The notes below the pieces were generated by a model. That model saw only the letters and a program-made list of their open reading frames with translations, was not told the origin of the DNA and ran no database searches. A DNA stretch of 64,000 bases from Rhopalosiphum padi (lineage: Eukaryota > Arthropoda > Insecta > Hemiptera > Aphididae): the NCBI RefSeq assembly GCF_020882245.1, contig NC_083597.1, positions 64,644,152 through 64,708,151 of the forward strand, written 5' to 3'. Each line of letters opens with the position of its first letter. The first letter of the stretch is position 1. Of the stretch, positions 1 through 12,267 are shown in pieces. The translations under genes and the position numbers were made by a program.

Positions 1-1180
1 GTTTACAAGATATAATAGTCATTTAAACTTTGTGTGGCGTTCCCTTTGGAGACGATCGGGAAATATATTATTTCGGTATTTCGGCACGAACTTTAGACAC
101 AGTGTGCATGTACACACGCACATTTTATATCCCAAATACTTAATATATATATATATATACGTTAATATGTATTCCGAAATATATCATTATACGCATGGAT
201 GCTGTATCAAATGAATTTCAGTGTCGTATGTAGGTAGATTATATATAATAAAGTATATATACACATACATAATATACGCACTATGGACGATTAATTCGAA
301 CGCACATTTATATATAATATAATATATAGGCTTACGAGTTACGATTATTTTCTAGATACATTTTAGGTTAAGTACTCGTCATATTTTTTCACTGGGAGCT
401 TGTAAACGAAAAAAATTGATAAATAATCGTTAGTTAAAGTTTATATTATTATATATTCTACCTAATAACAACAACAATAATAAGAAAAAACATTATTATT
501 TACACTCAGTTTGTTTTTCAAGATAATAAATTATGCATATATACATAGGTACATTATATATAAATGCGATATAAATCATATACCACGCTTTCGTTATACC
601 TACATATATCATATTATATTATATTATATAAAAATATTGTATTGAGTTTCTTGTCAGCAAGACGATGATGTATATGCACAGAAAGCGAGTGCGATCCAAA
701 TAATAATATATGGTAATGAATGATGTGCCTAATGAAAATATATAGTACACTCGACTTTCAAAATGCATTGTTAGAGTAAACAATTTATCGGTTAACGGAG
801 TAAAATATATCTGTCTATTGCACATATATCGTAACTGTCATTCAAAAGTTAGAAACTACGCATTTTTAATAGTGAAGACGGCTATCGCTGTGCAAATGGA
901 ATTTTCAACACTTTAAAATAAAAAATGCTTAAGCTGCAACGCCCTACCATTTTATCATTTAAAACAAGTTATGCGTTTAAATCTTATCGCGTTCTACGAT
1001 ATTTTATATTATTTAAAGACTATATGTCAAGAAGATTTTTTTCAACAGAAAATATTCATTATCTAGTCAAGTATTGTAGTTTTGAAAATATTTATTATTT
1101 TTACACAAATAAAGTCATTATAAAGTCATTATATTATATACTTACCAACTAAATAATATTTTGGGAAAAACTCTTTAAAT
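1..1180. other. AT-rich non-coding stretch
   Basis: No open frame here resembles a protein. The sequence holds short TA runs (for example near 139-160) and TATA/ATAT words spread throughout. I see no repeat boundary or RNA gene. Confidence 0.6.
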
Positions 1181-1200
1181 AACTTAACTTAACCTAACTT
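1181..1200 (-). repeat. degenerate TTAGG-like tract
   Basis: Four consecutive 5-mers read AACTT, AACTT, AACCT, AACTT; the complement is a degenerate run of TTAGG/TAAGT units. TTAGG is the usual insect telomere unit. The tract is only 20 bp, so chance is possible; a second, cleaner tract lies at 12,249. Confidence 0.3.
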
Positions 1201-1475
1201 ATAAACCAAGATTCAAACGAACAGTTTTTAAGTTATTTATTTTTGTGTAGGATAATTATAGTTCCATAATAGGTGGCTACGATGATTTAAAAATTATAGT
1301 AGTAATTATAATATAAATCTATCAATATTAAATCCGTTTTATAGTATTTTAAAACCATTTATATGGCTTATTATTCTTAGTACAATAGTACCTATACATA
1401 TTTTAATCAATAGAAACTACTAGTTCGATTCAGAAAATTTGAGGATTAAATCCGATAATTTTGTAGTGATTCGAA
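1201..1475. repeat. possible internal fragment of the TIR repeat family
   Basis: The segment at 1,209-1,256 (AGATTCAAACGAACAGTTTT followed by an AAGTTATTTA-type run) matches the middle of the copy at 42,576-43,010 in word order. The word ACTAGTTCGATTCAGAAAAT near 1,420 resembles the right part of the copies at 25,884 and 63,370. No terminal repeat is visible, so this would be a truncated copy. The call is weak. Confidence 0.3.
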
Positions 1476-2039
1476 TTCCGAAGTTATTATCCAATAGACA
1501 ATAGACTTTAAATGCATTTTTTATCACTTTATAATATATATAGCTACTAATATTTTAATAGTTATTTACATTAAATAAGCCATTTAAGGTGATGGCACGA
1601 TGTACTTTGACATCCATATTTTTCGCATCTTATTAATCTAACAAAAAATTTACAAACACATAATAGTCACGACTCACGATACGTCGATACATAAAAGCCA
1701 AAATATATTATTACCATAATGTATAGACTATAGGTACAATGCAATATACATATTACAAAAATATAAATATAATAGAAGTAATGTATATTTATTGTGTATA
1801 GATCTATCTATACACTATAGGTATAGATATTATTGATATATTGTATGCACAACAAAAGCGATTTCCGTCTTTTAAATTTTTTGAATTAATTAAAATATTA
1901 AATATACTTACCTATAATATTTCAGTTCCATACATCCGCAATACTTAAAATACATGTATTTATTATGATGATGAAAAAGTAGCCTGACAATAAAATAAAA
2001 TTGACCTGCTGAAATGTTGGCACCCCTATTGAAAAAGCT
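1476..2039. other. AT-rich non-coding stretch
   Basis: No gene, RNA or clear repeat is recognised. Short direct and inverted TATA-rich words occur near 1,790-1,840. Confidence 0.5.
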
Positions 2040-2146
2040 CAAATAACGTCACTTTACATACTTAAAAATTACAAAATACAAAATTTGAATAAATTCATTA
2101 CTAAAGGAAAAATGAAGGTGAGCATGCTTGGCGATTCAGCTTGCAT
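2040..2146. mobile_element. TIR family copy 1 (one end only)
   Basis: The right end reads GGTGAGCATGCTTGGCGATT followed by CAGCTTGCATA, the complement of the family terminus TGATTCACCAAGCATGCTCA. It is preceded by a family-like internal stretch with an AATTTGAATAA word and an A-rich run. The other terminus is not found nearby, so this is a truncated non-autonomous DNA-element copy. Confidence 0.55.
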
Positions 2147-3239
2147 ACGTAATACGATTGCAACTGGGTATTCCACTTAAGCTATACGGCCCGACGAGAG
2201 ACCGCGCGCAGGATATAGGATTCAGGAGACTCCCTGCGATGAATTTCAAAATCTGACATGGCTATTTATCATCCAGATTATTTTACAGCGAAGTACCGAT
2301 ATGCAGTGCAGTGTGTGCGGGCGTTATTTTCGTCTCTGCGTTTATATAGCATCCCAAATACGATATAAAATACTATATATTACAATAGGTATTCATAATA
2401 TTATAGTATGTTTATATCGGGTACACGCGTACATCGAGACTTCCGTATACTTGCTAAGTCTACTGCGTTGTTAACACAATTTACGTCATATATATTATGG
2501 TTTTTTTTTTATCTGTCTATTGCGTCAATAATATTTTATGGTTTTAGTTCATCCGTTTTTATTTTTTGACGAGACGAAGATTACCATTTTTAAGTTTTTA
2601 TTTCTTAATTAATTGAGATTATTAAAATATATTAAGTCCGACTTTAAATACTGATCGTTGTAGGTAGTATAATCGCAACGTAGTATACGTCTTGTCCATA
2701 AAGTTTAGAGCCTTGACGATAAGAGTGAATTCGTGTACTTAAAACCGCATGTGATGTATAGCATTAGTTTAGGTATATTATGTAGAGACGGGTAAAACAC
2801 GATTTTGGAGCGCGATAATGCAAAACTTTAGAAAACGGTTAGTAGGTATGCATTTTTTTGCATGTAATATATGCATACAATGGCGTACACGCACACTACG
2901 TTTTTGAATAGTTATTTTGTTGTGTATAACTTGAATTTATTGTCTATGGTGGAGGGGGGCAGGCGAGACTTAATCTGAAGATTAAGCGAACAAGCAACGA
3001 AAGTTATCATATATTTTACGGAAATGATTAAAGAAATACATAATATTACAATAATACCGTACACTTATGCATCTTATTGCAATGTATAAAAATGTTTAAT
3101 ACCATAATATGTATCAATAATAGTGGCCAGTGGGTATACTGGGTATAGTAACAATTAATAAGAATCCATTCACGTTTTCAGGTCTATCGAATTTTATCGG
3201 TATGGAAAAAACAAGTAATACATAGGTAGAACTATTACA
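2147..3239. other. non-coding, with a GC-elevated islet at 2,150-2,345
   Basis: The islet carries CpG-rich words (CCGACGAGAGACCGCGCGCA at 2,191-2,210), but no frame gives a convincing protein and no good splice sites are seen. The rest is AT-rich with nothing recognisable. Confidence 0.4.
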
Positions 3240-3660
3240 CCTTCTTCACTCGACTTTCGTAGACGTCTCTATTATATTATGAAAGTAAAAGACAACTTGT
3301 ACGAATATTTGCGTCTATTAGGTTGAAAATGTGTCTCCCAGACGAACTACTAAATTCACGACCTTTGTCGAAACGGTCGATGTTCGTTTATAGTTTTCGC
3401 TCGTGACTTGAAAAGTCGAAACATAGCTGTCAGAAGTTACTATATATGTATACATGACAAAATTATAACGATATTCACACTCGTCGTGAATTTCAAACAC
3501 TTCGCCGTGATACGCATAACTATCGGTATATGCGCGTGTTCTATAGGTATGTGTATACATACATACATTTTTACTCGTAGACGTTTCAATTCTAACTTGG
3601 CCGTCATAATATGATCACACGGATCGTTATCACGATGACTTGACGTACACATTACTCCGA
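3240..3660. other. CpG-containing islet, open on both strands, no gene called
   Basis: Overlapping open frames of 68-80 codons exist on both strands. This is what one expects where stop codons are depleted by higher GC, and none contains a motif. A promoter or enhancer role is possible but unsupported. Confidence 0.3.
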
Positions 3661-6058
3661 TATTTAATAACGACGTCAGTGTTTTATCTATTATGTTTTT
3701 TCGTGCTGAAATATTCGATTTAATACTATACAGTATACACTATACACCGAATGTGATCCATTTGACCGATAGTCGACAACACCGATTTCTTAAGTCAATT
3801 CCCATTTGTTTATAAACGATTTGAAGAGATGTATAGGACAATTATTCATCAACCATGATCATTTTTTTTATCCTTTTTTAACAATAGTAAAAAAAAAGCA
3901 GTTCTCCATATATTTATATATTTATATACCAATTCGAACCATAAAATGCATTTCTGAGAATTATTGTAAGACAAATCTTATTTTATTTTATCATCTAAAT
4001 CGAAATTTTATAATCGAACAATTATAGTTTCTGAGTTATTATTCTTTATATACCTACTAAAAATAATTATTTATGATCAACCCGAAAATTTACAAAATTG
4101 GGCAAAGCTCTAATTTTGGACATGACACTACGACGACGTATCAGTGAATTGTGATACCACCTTAATCCGTATAGTGAACTGTTCTTATCGTTCTCAACAT
4201 TTCAAACTGAAGTTTTATAGAACAGCACGTTAGAAACGCACCTAATAGTTAGTATTTAATATAATATTTGTCAAAATATAATCTATACGTTCGAGTACAT
4301 TAATCTGATTTGGACTGTATAACTTTTTCGCTGCTGGGCAGGAAAAAGTACTTACTGACCACTGGACGGAAAAGGGTGGTTTTTCTACGCTTCAATTGGC
4401 ATCGAAAACTCAACTCTCGGTGCAGGTGTGATAAAAATAAATAAATATCATATCTATCACGGGGGCTGATGCACTCTCTATAGTGCCTTATCGTGTACCG
4501 TATTGTACTTCAGTCGGCGGTGCTTTATAGAGGTATATACCACCTACTTAGCTAGTCTTTGGTTATAATTTTTTATTCGTATAGTACATCATTAAATTTT
4601 AGTTTTTCTATCACTCTCTCTCTCCCTCGTAAGGTGAAACCCTAAAGTCTTCAGATTATGGTTCACAGACAAGTTTTTACTGTGGTCAACTATATTACTA
4701 TATAAATAAAGGCTGCAGGAAGATAATATTCAAAAATAAATTATTCATGTATTCTTTGATTATTCGTTTTTTTATTATTATTATGAATATTATGATGTAC
4801 AATTAAATAAATACTACACTAAATTAATCATTAATTATTAATCTTTACATTATTTTAATTAAACCATGGCGTATTGTATAAAATATGACAACCACTGAAA
4901 ACGTGCGCACGTATTTGTTATATTTATTGCATTTCTACTATATAAAACTAAAAAATCATAAATGTGATTATATAATAAATTTCAGTTTGCAAAGAGTATT
5001 ATTATATTTATTATATGGCGCTAGCTGGAGGATTACAACCGTGGCCTGGGATTAGAATATAAACGATGAAACGTTGTATACTCGTATATAAAAGACTGAC
5101 GAAAAATATATTTACACAACGCGTGCCGAAACTTTAAAATATTGAATCCTCTAGTTATTGAATTCATTTGTTATTATTGCATTTTATGAATACATCAAAA
5201 TACGTAACGACTAACGAATTTCATTGTGTTATTTACTTTTATCGCAACAAATCATTCATGCAAAGTACGTAAAAGAAAATGAAAAATAGGTATATATACA
5301 AATATATAATTATAAAAGTATAATATTACAATGTATCGTGATTTTATGTGTATAAATAAACCATTTTTCTAGAAAAAAAATAATTGTTACGTAGGATTTA
5401 TCACTCATCTGTTATAAGAAAACCTTATGTTCAATATCAAAGAGAATTTTACCTGTAAAATATAATATATTTTATTATTATTCGTAGTTTTTAGAGTTAT
5501 TAATTATTGGTTGTTCACTTTCTATCTTAATTGTTACTATCGTACTTATCTTTTCATATAGTTGACGTGATTGTAGTAATTTGTTAGTTAGATTTTATGT
5601 TTGTGTAGTAAAAAAAGTCACGCGGCTATTGCACTGCATAATATAATGTTACCTATACAATATTTCGAGTAAAAATAAAATAACTGTGGTTTGAGGTTCA
5701 TTGTGACAACGACAGCCATATAAAAAAAGTCAATATATTTTGAAAATAACCTTGAAAGTTATAATCGTTGAAGAAATATTATTTTATTTTTATGAAAACA
5801 TCATGATTACGCAACTTTAAATGACGATCACACTCACTTTATTAATATAATATTTAATAACAGTTTTTATCAATTATTCGTCGAAATCGCATATTTATAA
5901 ATATTAGATACAGCGGTAAATAACGGTACAATAGATGTTTACTCTCTAATAGCATATGTAAGACTTATGTTATACATAGGTGATATTCTTGAATTTATTT
6001 TGATAATATACTATACTTTAAATTTAAAATTTAACAAATATAATGTTAGGAGGGAGTA
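3661..6058. other. AT-rich non-coding stretch
   Basis: Nothing gene-like is seen. There is a CT-rich run at 4,610-4,626 and a short GC-richer piece at 4,320-4,520 without an open frame. Confidence 0.5.
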
Positions 6059-6413
6059 TTGTATAGTGTGATTCACTAACTATACTCATCCCATTATTTT
6101 AATTTTAACAATACAGTTATTCAAAATCAGTGTTTAGGAATTTTTAAATAATATACTTACAGGTTATATTTCTAATAGATTTTTCATATTACTGGGAATG
6201 TCTTTTGGAGAAACAAACTTTTATTTTTCAAATGAACAACCCCCTTTTTTACTGTTAATTGCTTAGTTGATATTCTTGACGTATCAAAATAAAAATTAGA
6301 AACAGAAGTTTTCGAATTATTTAACTTTATACACCAAGGATAAATGATAATAGATCTACGATAATGTGTTAGGAAAAAGTAGGGCTAGCAAGCTTTGCAA
6401 ATCACCTTGCTGT
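6059..6413. mobile_element. TIR family copy 2, about 355 bp
   Basis: The left end reads GTGTGATTCACTAACTATAC, a variant of the family terminus. The right end (GCTAGCAAGCTTTGCAAATC) is its degenerate complement. Between them the family core is preserved: a CAGTTATTCAAAATCAG word, then AACTTTTATTTTTCAAATGA, then a CCC-T-run and ACTGTTAATTGCTTAGTTGA. There is no coding capacity, as in miniature inverted-repeat elements. Confidence 0.7.
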
Positions 6414-6440
6414 GGCTTGTGCATTAGTACAATATATCCC

Positions 6441-6462
6441 TATATATATATATATATATATA
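6441..6462. repeat. (TA)n microsatellite
   Basis: Eleven uninterrupted TA units. Confidence 0.9.
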
Positions 6463-7921
6463 CAGTGTATATACGTATAATACCACAATAGCTTGAAAAT
6501 TAGTAAATCAGACCCCATTTCTAATGCGATGCAATTTAATTTCATGGTGAGCATAAAATAGACTTACTTACTTATCTATTTATTATACAGTTGTGTTATC
6601 GTTACGTTGAAGCACGCGCACAAGTAAATGTTACAAAGAGATTTGATCAAGACGGAAGTGTTGTATTGCATACGGGTCAGTCAGATTATATCATTATTAT
6701 ATCCGATAAAAAAGTGCCCAAAGTATAAATTAAAATTAGCCGTGAAATCGATTCGGTGTACCTAGGTACATTCATTACGGACTAAACACTATATTATAAT
6801 ATAATATATCACGTTTGCCTGAAGGAGTCATACACACAAAACACATATATACATATATACATACATATATTATATAAATATATAAACATCACCAATTATT
6901 AGGGATAGATAGTGAACACAAAACACTATCGTATGGCTGTCGTCGTGATCGGTTTTATTTTTATCCAACAATTGCATTGCAGAAAGTACTATAAAGATCA
7001 ATAAATAATTGTATTGTTTTAATCGTGCACACATAGTGTAATCATATTATAGTATATATATACATACTTATTATAGTTATTATTATATACGAGAAAACAT
7101 CAAAGTGTGCACGATACATTAAAATAATCGAATGTAAGACAATCGAATCCTATTATATTATATATTATTATTATATACCTACGATCTGTCGTTTTTATTG
7201 CCCATACCGTCGTTGCCATTGATATTATTATATTATTGAATACTGTTATGCTCGTATCAGAGATATATTAAAATCGCAGTATAACGTACTTAATATTTTA
7301 TATACCGACAAATCATAATGTCTTGTTTGCGTTTTGCACATAAAAGATAAAGTACAATGTTATAACTTATAATCTGAAAATTGCAGAGAATGTGTACGTA
7401 TTATAATACGTATATAGTATATACTCTCGAAAGGTCATAACTTTAAATAGAAGTATAATAACGCGTTCAAGTGCACTCGTCGTCGTATCCTTTGGACGTT
7501 TAATATTCAGCTCACACTTTTACTAATACACTTGACCCGTGAATATTTGTATTTCGGTCTTGTTTTACTACTGTTTCTATAGAATACGATGATATACATA
7601 ATTATGTGTCAGGAACACTATCTCGCCGGGAAATATGGATTTCGGTGAACTCTATACATTATTATTATGTGATATTAATTCGAAATTTGTAGGACCGTTG
7701 AACAAAATATGTGACGTTGTATTTTACTGCAGCTGAACATTAACGTTATAATAATATGCACGAACACATGAACACATAGATTTACATTCATTTGACTTTC
7801 GAGTGCACTGAAGTGTCTGGTTAAAATTCGATTGTTTAAAAATTAAAGAAGAACAACTAATATTTTTCTTTAATGTTTAGATTGGTCAAAATCGTACGAC
7901 GAAAATCAAGTAGAAAAGAAC
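6463..7921. other. AT-rich non-coding stretch
   Basis: No gene or RNA recognised. There are many ATATA/ACATA runs, notably 6,842-6,890. Small CpG words occur around 7,470-7,500. Confidence 0.5.
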
Positions 7922-8076
7922 GAATAATGAATATCACTCGTATATTATTTACGTGGAATATATATCATACGATAGTCGATAATAAGTGTTAAAGACTATA
8001 ATATATATAATATATTAAGTAGGATAACGTTGGATTAGAGGTATATCATATTATATACGAGTGATATTCATTATTC
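7922..8076. repeat. perfect 24-bp inverted repeat with 107-bp loop
   Basis: Arm 1 (7,922-7,945) begins GAATAATGAATATCACTCGT and arm 2 (8,053-8,076) is its exact complement, ending GTGATATTCATTATTC. The loop is AT-rich and holds an internal TA-rich palindrome. A 24-bp perfect arm with four C/G positions is longer than expected by chance over this distance. It could be a small fold-back element, a cruciform site or the base of a hairpin RNA. Confidence 0.85.
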
Positions 8077-8826
8077 ATAATGTAGTTTTACTATTTATAA
8101 TATTAAAATATTTAATTCGTATATTGTCTTGCAGTGTACTTACATTCCGTTCAAATAATAAATATAATAATACTTTTGCAGTATTTGCATTGTCTTTTTC
8201 TGGTAACATCGATCATGGGTATTATTTTTTATTATGCAAACACGGACATTTCGGATTGTCCGTCCGCCGGCGACATATAGATTTTCTTATTGTAGGCGTA
8301 TATTATATTATTGTGCTCTGTGTTTATGTACAACGACAACGGTTTAGCCGGTCGTAGGGTCGTGTGCGTGTGCGGTTACACACATCATATAGTAATATAC
8401 CTATGTACTTATAGCAACCGACAGGCTATAATAGTATATTATAACCTGGTAAGCTCGGTATATAACAATTTATACTGTTATTATACGTAATTTTAGATGA
8501 GCGAGAACCAATGGCTCATAAAAGTGTTTTCGATATACTTGTGTATACCTATTATTACCTACTGTTGTATAATGTTATATACAGTTATGTTAGTCTGCGC
8601 TTTAGAACGACTTTTGTTTACTGTCAGTTTTAACCTACCAGTAGTTTCGTCCGACGATTGGGTACTCGAAGCCCAAAGGTATGTATTATACTAAACTACT
8701 GCATCGCAATCAAAGTCAGACCTTCGGATCTCTCAGTTGAGAGCCTTGGCTTATCGCGTATACGACATTTTAGTTTGGCGATTGATCAGTGTTAAAAAAG
8801 TTTTGTCATTACGTTAACGTAGGCAA
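8077..8826. other. non-coding; small GC-elevated piece
   Basis: Two short open frames (8,061-8,357 and 8,497-8,694, plus strand) are hydrophobic and low-complexity and show no motif. A short CpG-rich patch lies at 8,250-8,375. Confidence 0.4.
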
Positions 8827-9041
8827 AGACACCCCCACCACCCCCCCCCACCCCCACCCCCTCCCAACCACCCACGACCCACCAAGAAGGAACAACCCAC
8901 CCAACAAACCAACCCAGCAACTACCAAACGCCAGAAAACGCCCCCCTCCAAAACCCCACCCAAAACCCCTCAACCCCATCAAAACCACAACAAAACACCC
9001 ACACCACCCCCAACCCCAAAACACCCAACACCCAAACCACA
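8827..9041. repeat. 215-bp tract composed almost entirely of C and A
   Basis: Over about 215 bp only some 15 positions are G or T; the rest alternates C runs and A runs without a fixed period. Both flanks are normal AT-rich sequence and the edges are abrupt. The open frames on both strands here (Pro/Asn/Thr-rich one way, Gly/Trp/Val-rich the other) are composition artefacts, not genes. It may be a degenerate C-rich minisatellite or a base-calling or consensus artefact. Confidence 0.85.
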
Positions 9042-9634
9042 TAATAATTCTGATTGTGTGACTCGTGTGAAGTGGAAAATCGTCAATTATAGATTTCTCA
9101 GGGACATCCCTATAGACTCATTTATTTTCCCTGATAAATACCGTGATGTTTTATTATTATTATTACTATTTTATGATAACGCGTTAAAATCGACGTTGTC
9201 AAAACACGCGGCAAAAGCGCACGAACGTACTGTGTTCATCTGGCCGGAATGACTAATCGATGTGGGCCGCGACGGATCTATACGACGGGCGACGATAATA
9301 AAAACGGATCCGCGACCATTATAATACATTATTATTACCCGACCGTATACCCGGCGTGGTATACCTTCGAGACGTGCCGTAGGCGCACGACAACAATGTT
9401 AATATAATATTATATATTGTATGATATACGAAACGATGACAATAATTATAATCGATCATCGTCGGATGCGGCGACGACGACGATGACTGGACGACTATGA
9501 TAATAATAATAACAATAATAATATGCGTCGCGGCAGTGAATCGACGGCTAATTGCAGCCGTACGCATGTTTCACCCTATAATGTTGTGAGCGTGCAAATA
9601 AGATAAGTAACGTTTATTTTTTTCAAACGTCTAT

Positions 9635-9668
9635 ACACGCACACACACGCACACACACACACACACAC
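9635..9668. repeat. (AC)n microsatellite with GC interruptions
   Basis: Repeated AC units interrupted by two ACGC steps. Confidence 0.9.
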
Positions 9669-9770
9669 TCGTCATTTCGCCGCCGTTTAGCTTCTCTCAA
9701 AAGACGTCTCGCGACGACCGTTTTCACCGCGCTATACGCACACACAATAACCCACCTTTACCTGCTGCCT

Positions 9771-9787
9771 ACACACACACACACACA
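9771..9787. repeat. (AC)n microsatellite
   Basis: Eight AC units. Confidence 0.85.
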
Positions 9788-9953
9788 TTATGTTCGTAAC
9801 ACACACGAATATTATTCTGTGTGATTATGTAGCCGTAGTGTTGCAGCGAGTCGATCGTGACGGATCGGATACTGCAGCACATAATATAATATCATTGTAC
9901 CGCAGCAGCAGTTGTACACCGAAGACTGTCCGTGTCGCGGTCTCTTATAAATA

Positions 9954-9970
9954 TGTGTGTGTGTGTGTGT
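9954..9970. repeat. (TG)n microsatellite
   Basis: Eight TG units. Confidence 0.85.
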
Positions 9971-10243
9971 ATTTAATATTATTATATGCATTATATGTAT
10001 ACCTATGCGAGATTATACGTTTCGACTTTTTTTCTTTTCCCCCGAGCCAAAGGAACCGCGTCACGTCGGATCGTATGATTTATGTTGGTTGGTTTTTTTT
10101 CTTTCCATCCTTCGTTTTCCAATTATTATTACAACGGTTGTAAATGGTCTGTCACAATCCAACCGGAGACGGACTTGGGAATCGAACGCCGCACCGGCCG
10201 ACCACATCGTAGATTTTCTACACTATAGTATAATATACGCACG

Positions 10244-10288
10244 TATTATTATTATTATTATACTTTTTTTATTATTATTATTATTACT
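10244..10288. repeat. (ATT)n microsatellite, interrupted
   Basis: ATT units on both sides of a short T run. Confidence 0.85.
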
Positions 10289-10400
10289 TTTGATAAATGG
10301 CGTCTGGCCCGGGAGGATAATAATATAATATTATAATAACGTAACGCGCGCGTGCGTGTGATGTGTTTGTGTCGGGAATAAAAAACGCGTCATGCTTTTT

Positions 10401-10883
10401 AATTATCGACGTCGGTAAATTGTAAATAACAAAATAATATATAGATTATGGGTACATAGGTAATATGGACAACCATATCGCTAATCTGACGGTTATTCTT
10501 GCGCCTACGCATTATACCTACCTATAATATGATTATGAATATACTGTGAATAGTGATATCATCGTTATTCCGATTCGGTACTCCACCGCCGAGTCATACG
10601 CACGGGTTTACGTATATGTGTGTATTATTATTACTCGGTATATACGGGATTTAGGAATGAGCACTTGATTTCGGCTACCGAAAAAGATTTTATTATTATT
10701 ATTTTTGAATCGGTTTTCTTGAAGACAATAATCGACTACAGCAGAATGAACATCTTCCGTTTTCGTTTGAAAAAAAAATTTAAACCTCTTTATAAATATT
10801 ACGTATTATTATATTACAATTGTCTCTTGCGACTTACAGTTATACATATATACGGTTATTGATGATCCACAAAAAACGCACAC
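10401..10883. other. AT-rich non-coding stretch
   Basis: A short open frame at 10,620-10,862 is Tyr/Ile/Leu/Phe-rich with no motif and is not called. Confidence 0.5.
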
Positions 10884-11561
10884 AATAACTCTGTCATCAT
10901 TTACTCAAACTCTGATTTTTGAAATCTTCATGTACATAACTACATAAGACATTAAGACCATACTTTAAAACCATAATTTATTCGTATACCTACACAAATT
11001 GTTAAACCTTTGATAATGTATAGGTATTCTTGTGGCAATATAATTTTTTTTTAAATACACTCTTACGACAAACACCCTAGGGTTAAATATAATTGGAAAT
11101 CTATTATAATCTATTGAGTACTAAGTGACCTGGTACTTATCAAAGTCAGAAAATGTCTAATATTTTAATAAATTAATATCAGTTACTAAAACTTTTAAAC
11201 CATCAAAATCCTTATATCTTAATATTAGTATTCATTTATATCTTATTAAGTTTCATATATATTATAGTATACTATTATCCTTATAATTTACTTAAAGTTT
11301 AATGCCTTGGAATCTACGTGACAGACATATAGATTTCAGTAAATGTATACATCATCGGAATCTGCAAAAATGGCATTTGTTAAAAAATTCAACAAAGAAT
11401 AACTGCTTTTTCACATTACTAAAAGCTACTCTTTACATTTCATAGAAAGTCAAAGTATTTAAAAATAGGGTTTATTTTAAAATTCTGTAAATCAGATTTT
11501 AAAGCATCGTTATTAATGGAAAAATGGGGATAAGCACGCTCGGTGAATAATTCAGTATATA
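10884..11561. mobile_element. TIR family copy 3, about 680 bp
   Basis: The right end reads AAGCACGCTCGGTGAATAAT then TCAGTATATA, a diverged form of the family terminus. The left part starts at a subterminal block (AATAACTCTGTCATCATTTA then CTCAAACTCTGATTTTTGAA) matching AATAACGCAGTTATTCAAAT in other copies; the outermost left TIR is lost. Core words such as an ACAAACACCCTAGG block correspond to the AACACCC block of sister copies. No coding capacity. Confidence 0.55.
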
Positions 11562-12248
11562 ATAATAATTGCTTTTATGATGAATGTTAATAATATATTT
11601 ACATGTGATGAATATAACAATATATGCAAATTTAAACTACACGTGGGTACGATTCTAATAGGTATTTTATTGATCAAAAATAAAATTAATTGTAAATATA
11701 TGTATAACTAAACGTTCAACATTATTTAATTATTATTTTATTTATGTTTTCTTTTTATTGAATTTCAGTTAATAATGTTGAAATGTGCAATATCCAAGTT
11801 CAATTAACACAGCTCGCGATCATTTAGCTAGTTTCAATATATGCATTGAAAACGACTATTATAATTAGTGTGTTTGATATATGAGACGATGTCACTTGAA
11901 AATTTCAATTTCTTCAAAATAATTGAATGAAATAATAAATTTAGTTTGTGGTATTGTTGTATATTGTAATGATTATATTATAGTGCTCGAATATAATATT
12001 ACGATTCAAACGTTTTTGGAAATATGAAAACCTAGCTCGATCACATTGATATATTATACTTTACTCAAGTATCTACTTACTATTAATTTATTATTATTAA
12101 TAATTAAAAAGTTCAAAAAACAGTATAATCTTAATAAACAACTATATAATAACTAGTAATTACATGTAATATGTTTTTATTGGTATATAATATATACATT
12201 GACGGACTGACAATATTTAAAAACCATCGAGATTATGAAGTTCAAAAG
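11562..12248. other. AT-rich non-coding stretch
   Basis: Nothing recognised. Confidence 0.5.
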
Positions 12249-12267
12249 TTAGGTTAGGTTGGGTTAG
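12249..12267 (+). repeat. short TTAGG-like interstitial tract
   Basis: Reads TTAGG, TTAGG, TTGGG, TTAG. Two perfect and two near-perfect insect telomere units lie in AT-rich sequence. It is too short to be a former telomere by itself and may be part of a transposon terminus. Confidence 0.45.

Larger units (their letters stand above)
9042..10400. other. GC-elevated, microsatellite-rich non-coding block
   Basis: Higher CpG content than the surroundings, a CGACGACGACGATGA run near 9,471-9,486, and several microsatellites listed separately. Overlapping open frames up to 123 codons (9,790-10,328) are driven by simple repeats and lack motifs. It could be regulatory; no exon is supported. Confidence 0.4.

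Noticed and set aside
4556..4566. TCTTTGGTTAT, resembling the start of miR-9
   Set aside because: Only 11 nt agree and no hairpin partner is present; expected by chance in AT-rich DNA.
8789..9061. Overlapping 90- and 77-codon frames on both strands
   Set aside because: They are the translation of the C/A-only tract, giving Pro/Asn/Thr or Gly/Trp/Val strings; composition artefact.
10165..10186. GGGAATCGAACGCC, a possible RNA polymerase III B box on the minus strand (tRNA or SINE)
   Set aside because: The minus strand has GTTCGATTC, but no T-stem pairing and no convincing A box at the right distance.
9790..10328. Two overlapping plus-strand frames of 117 and 123 codons
   Set aside because: Both cross (TG)n, T-run and (ATT)n repeats and show no motif.
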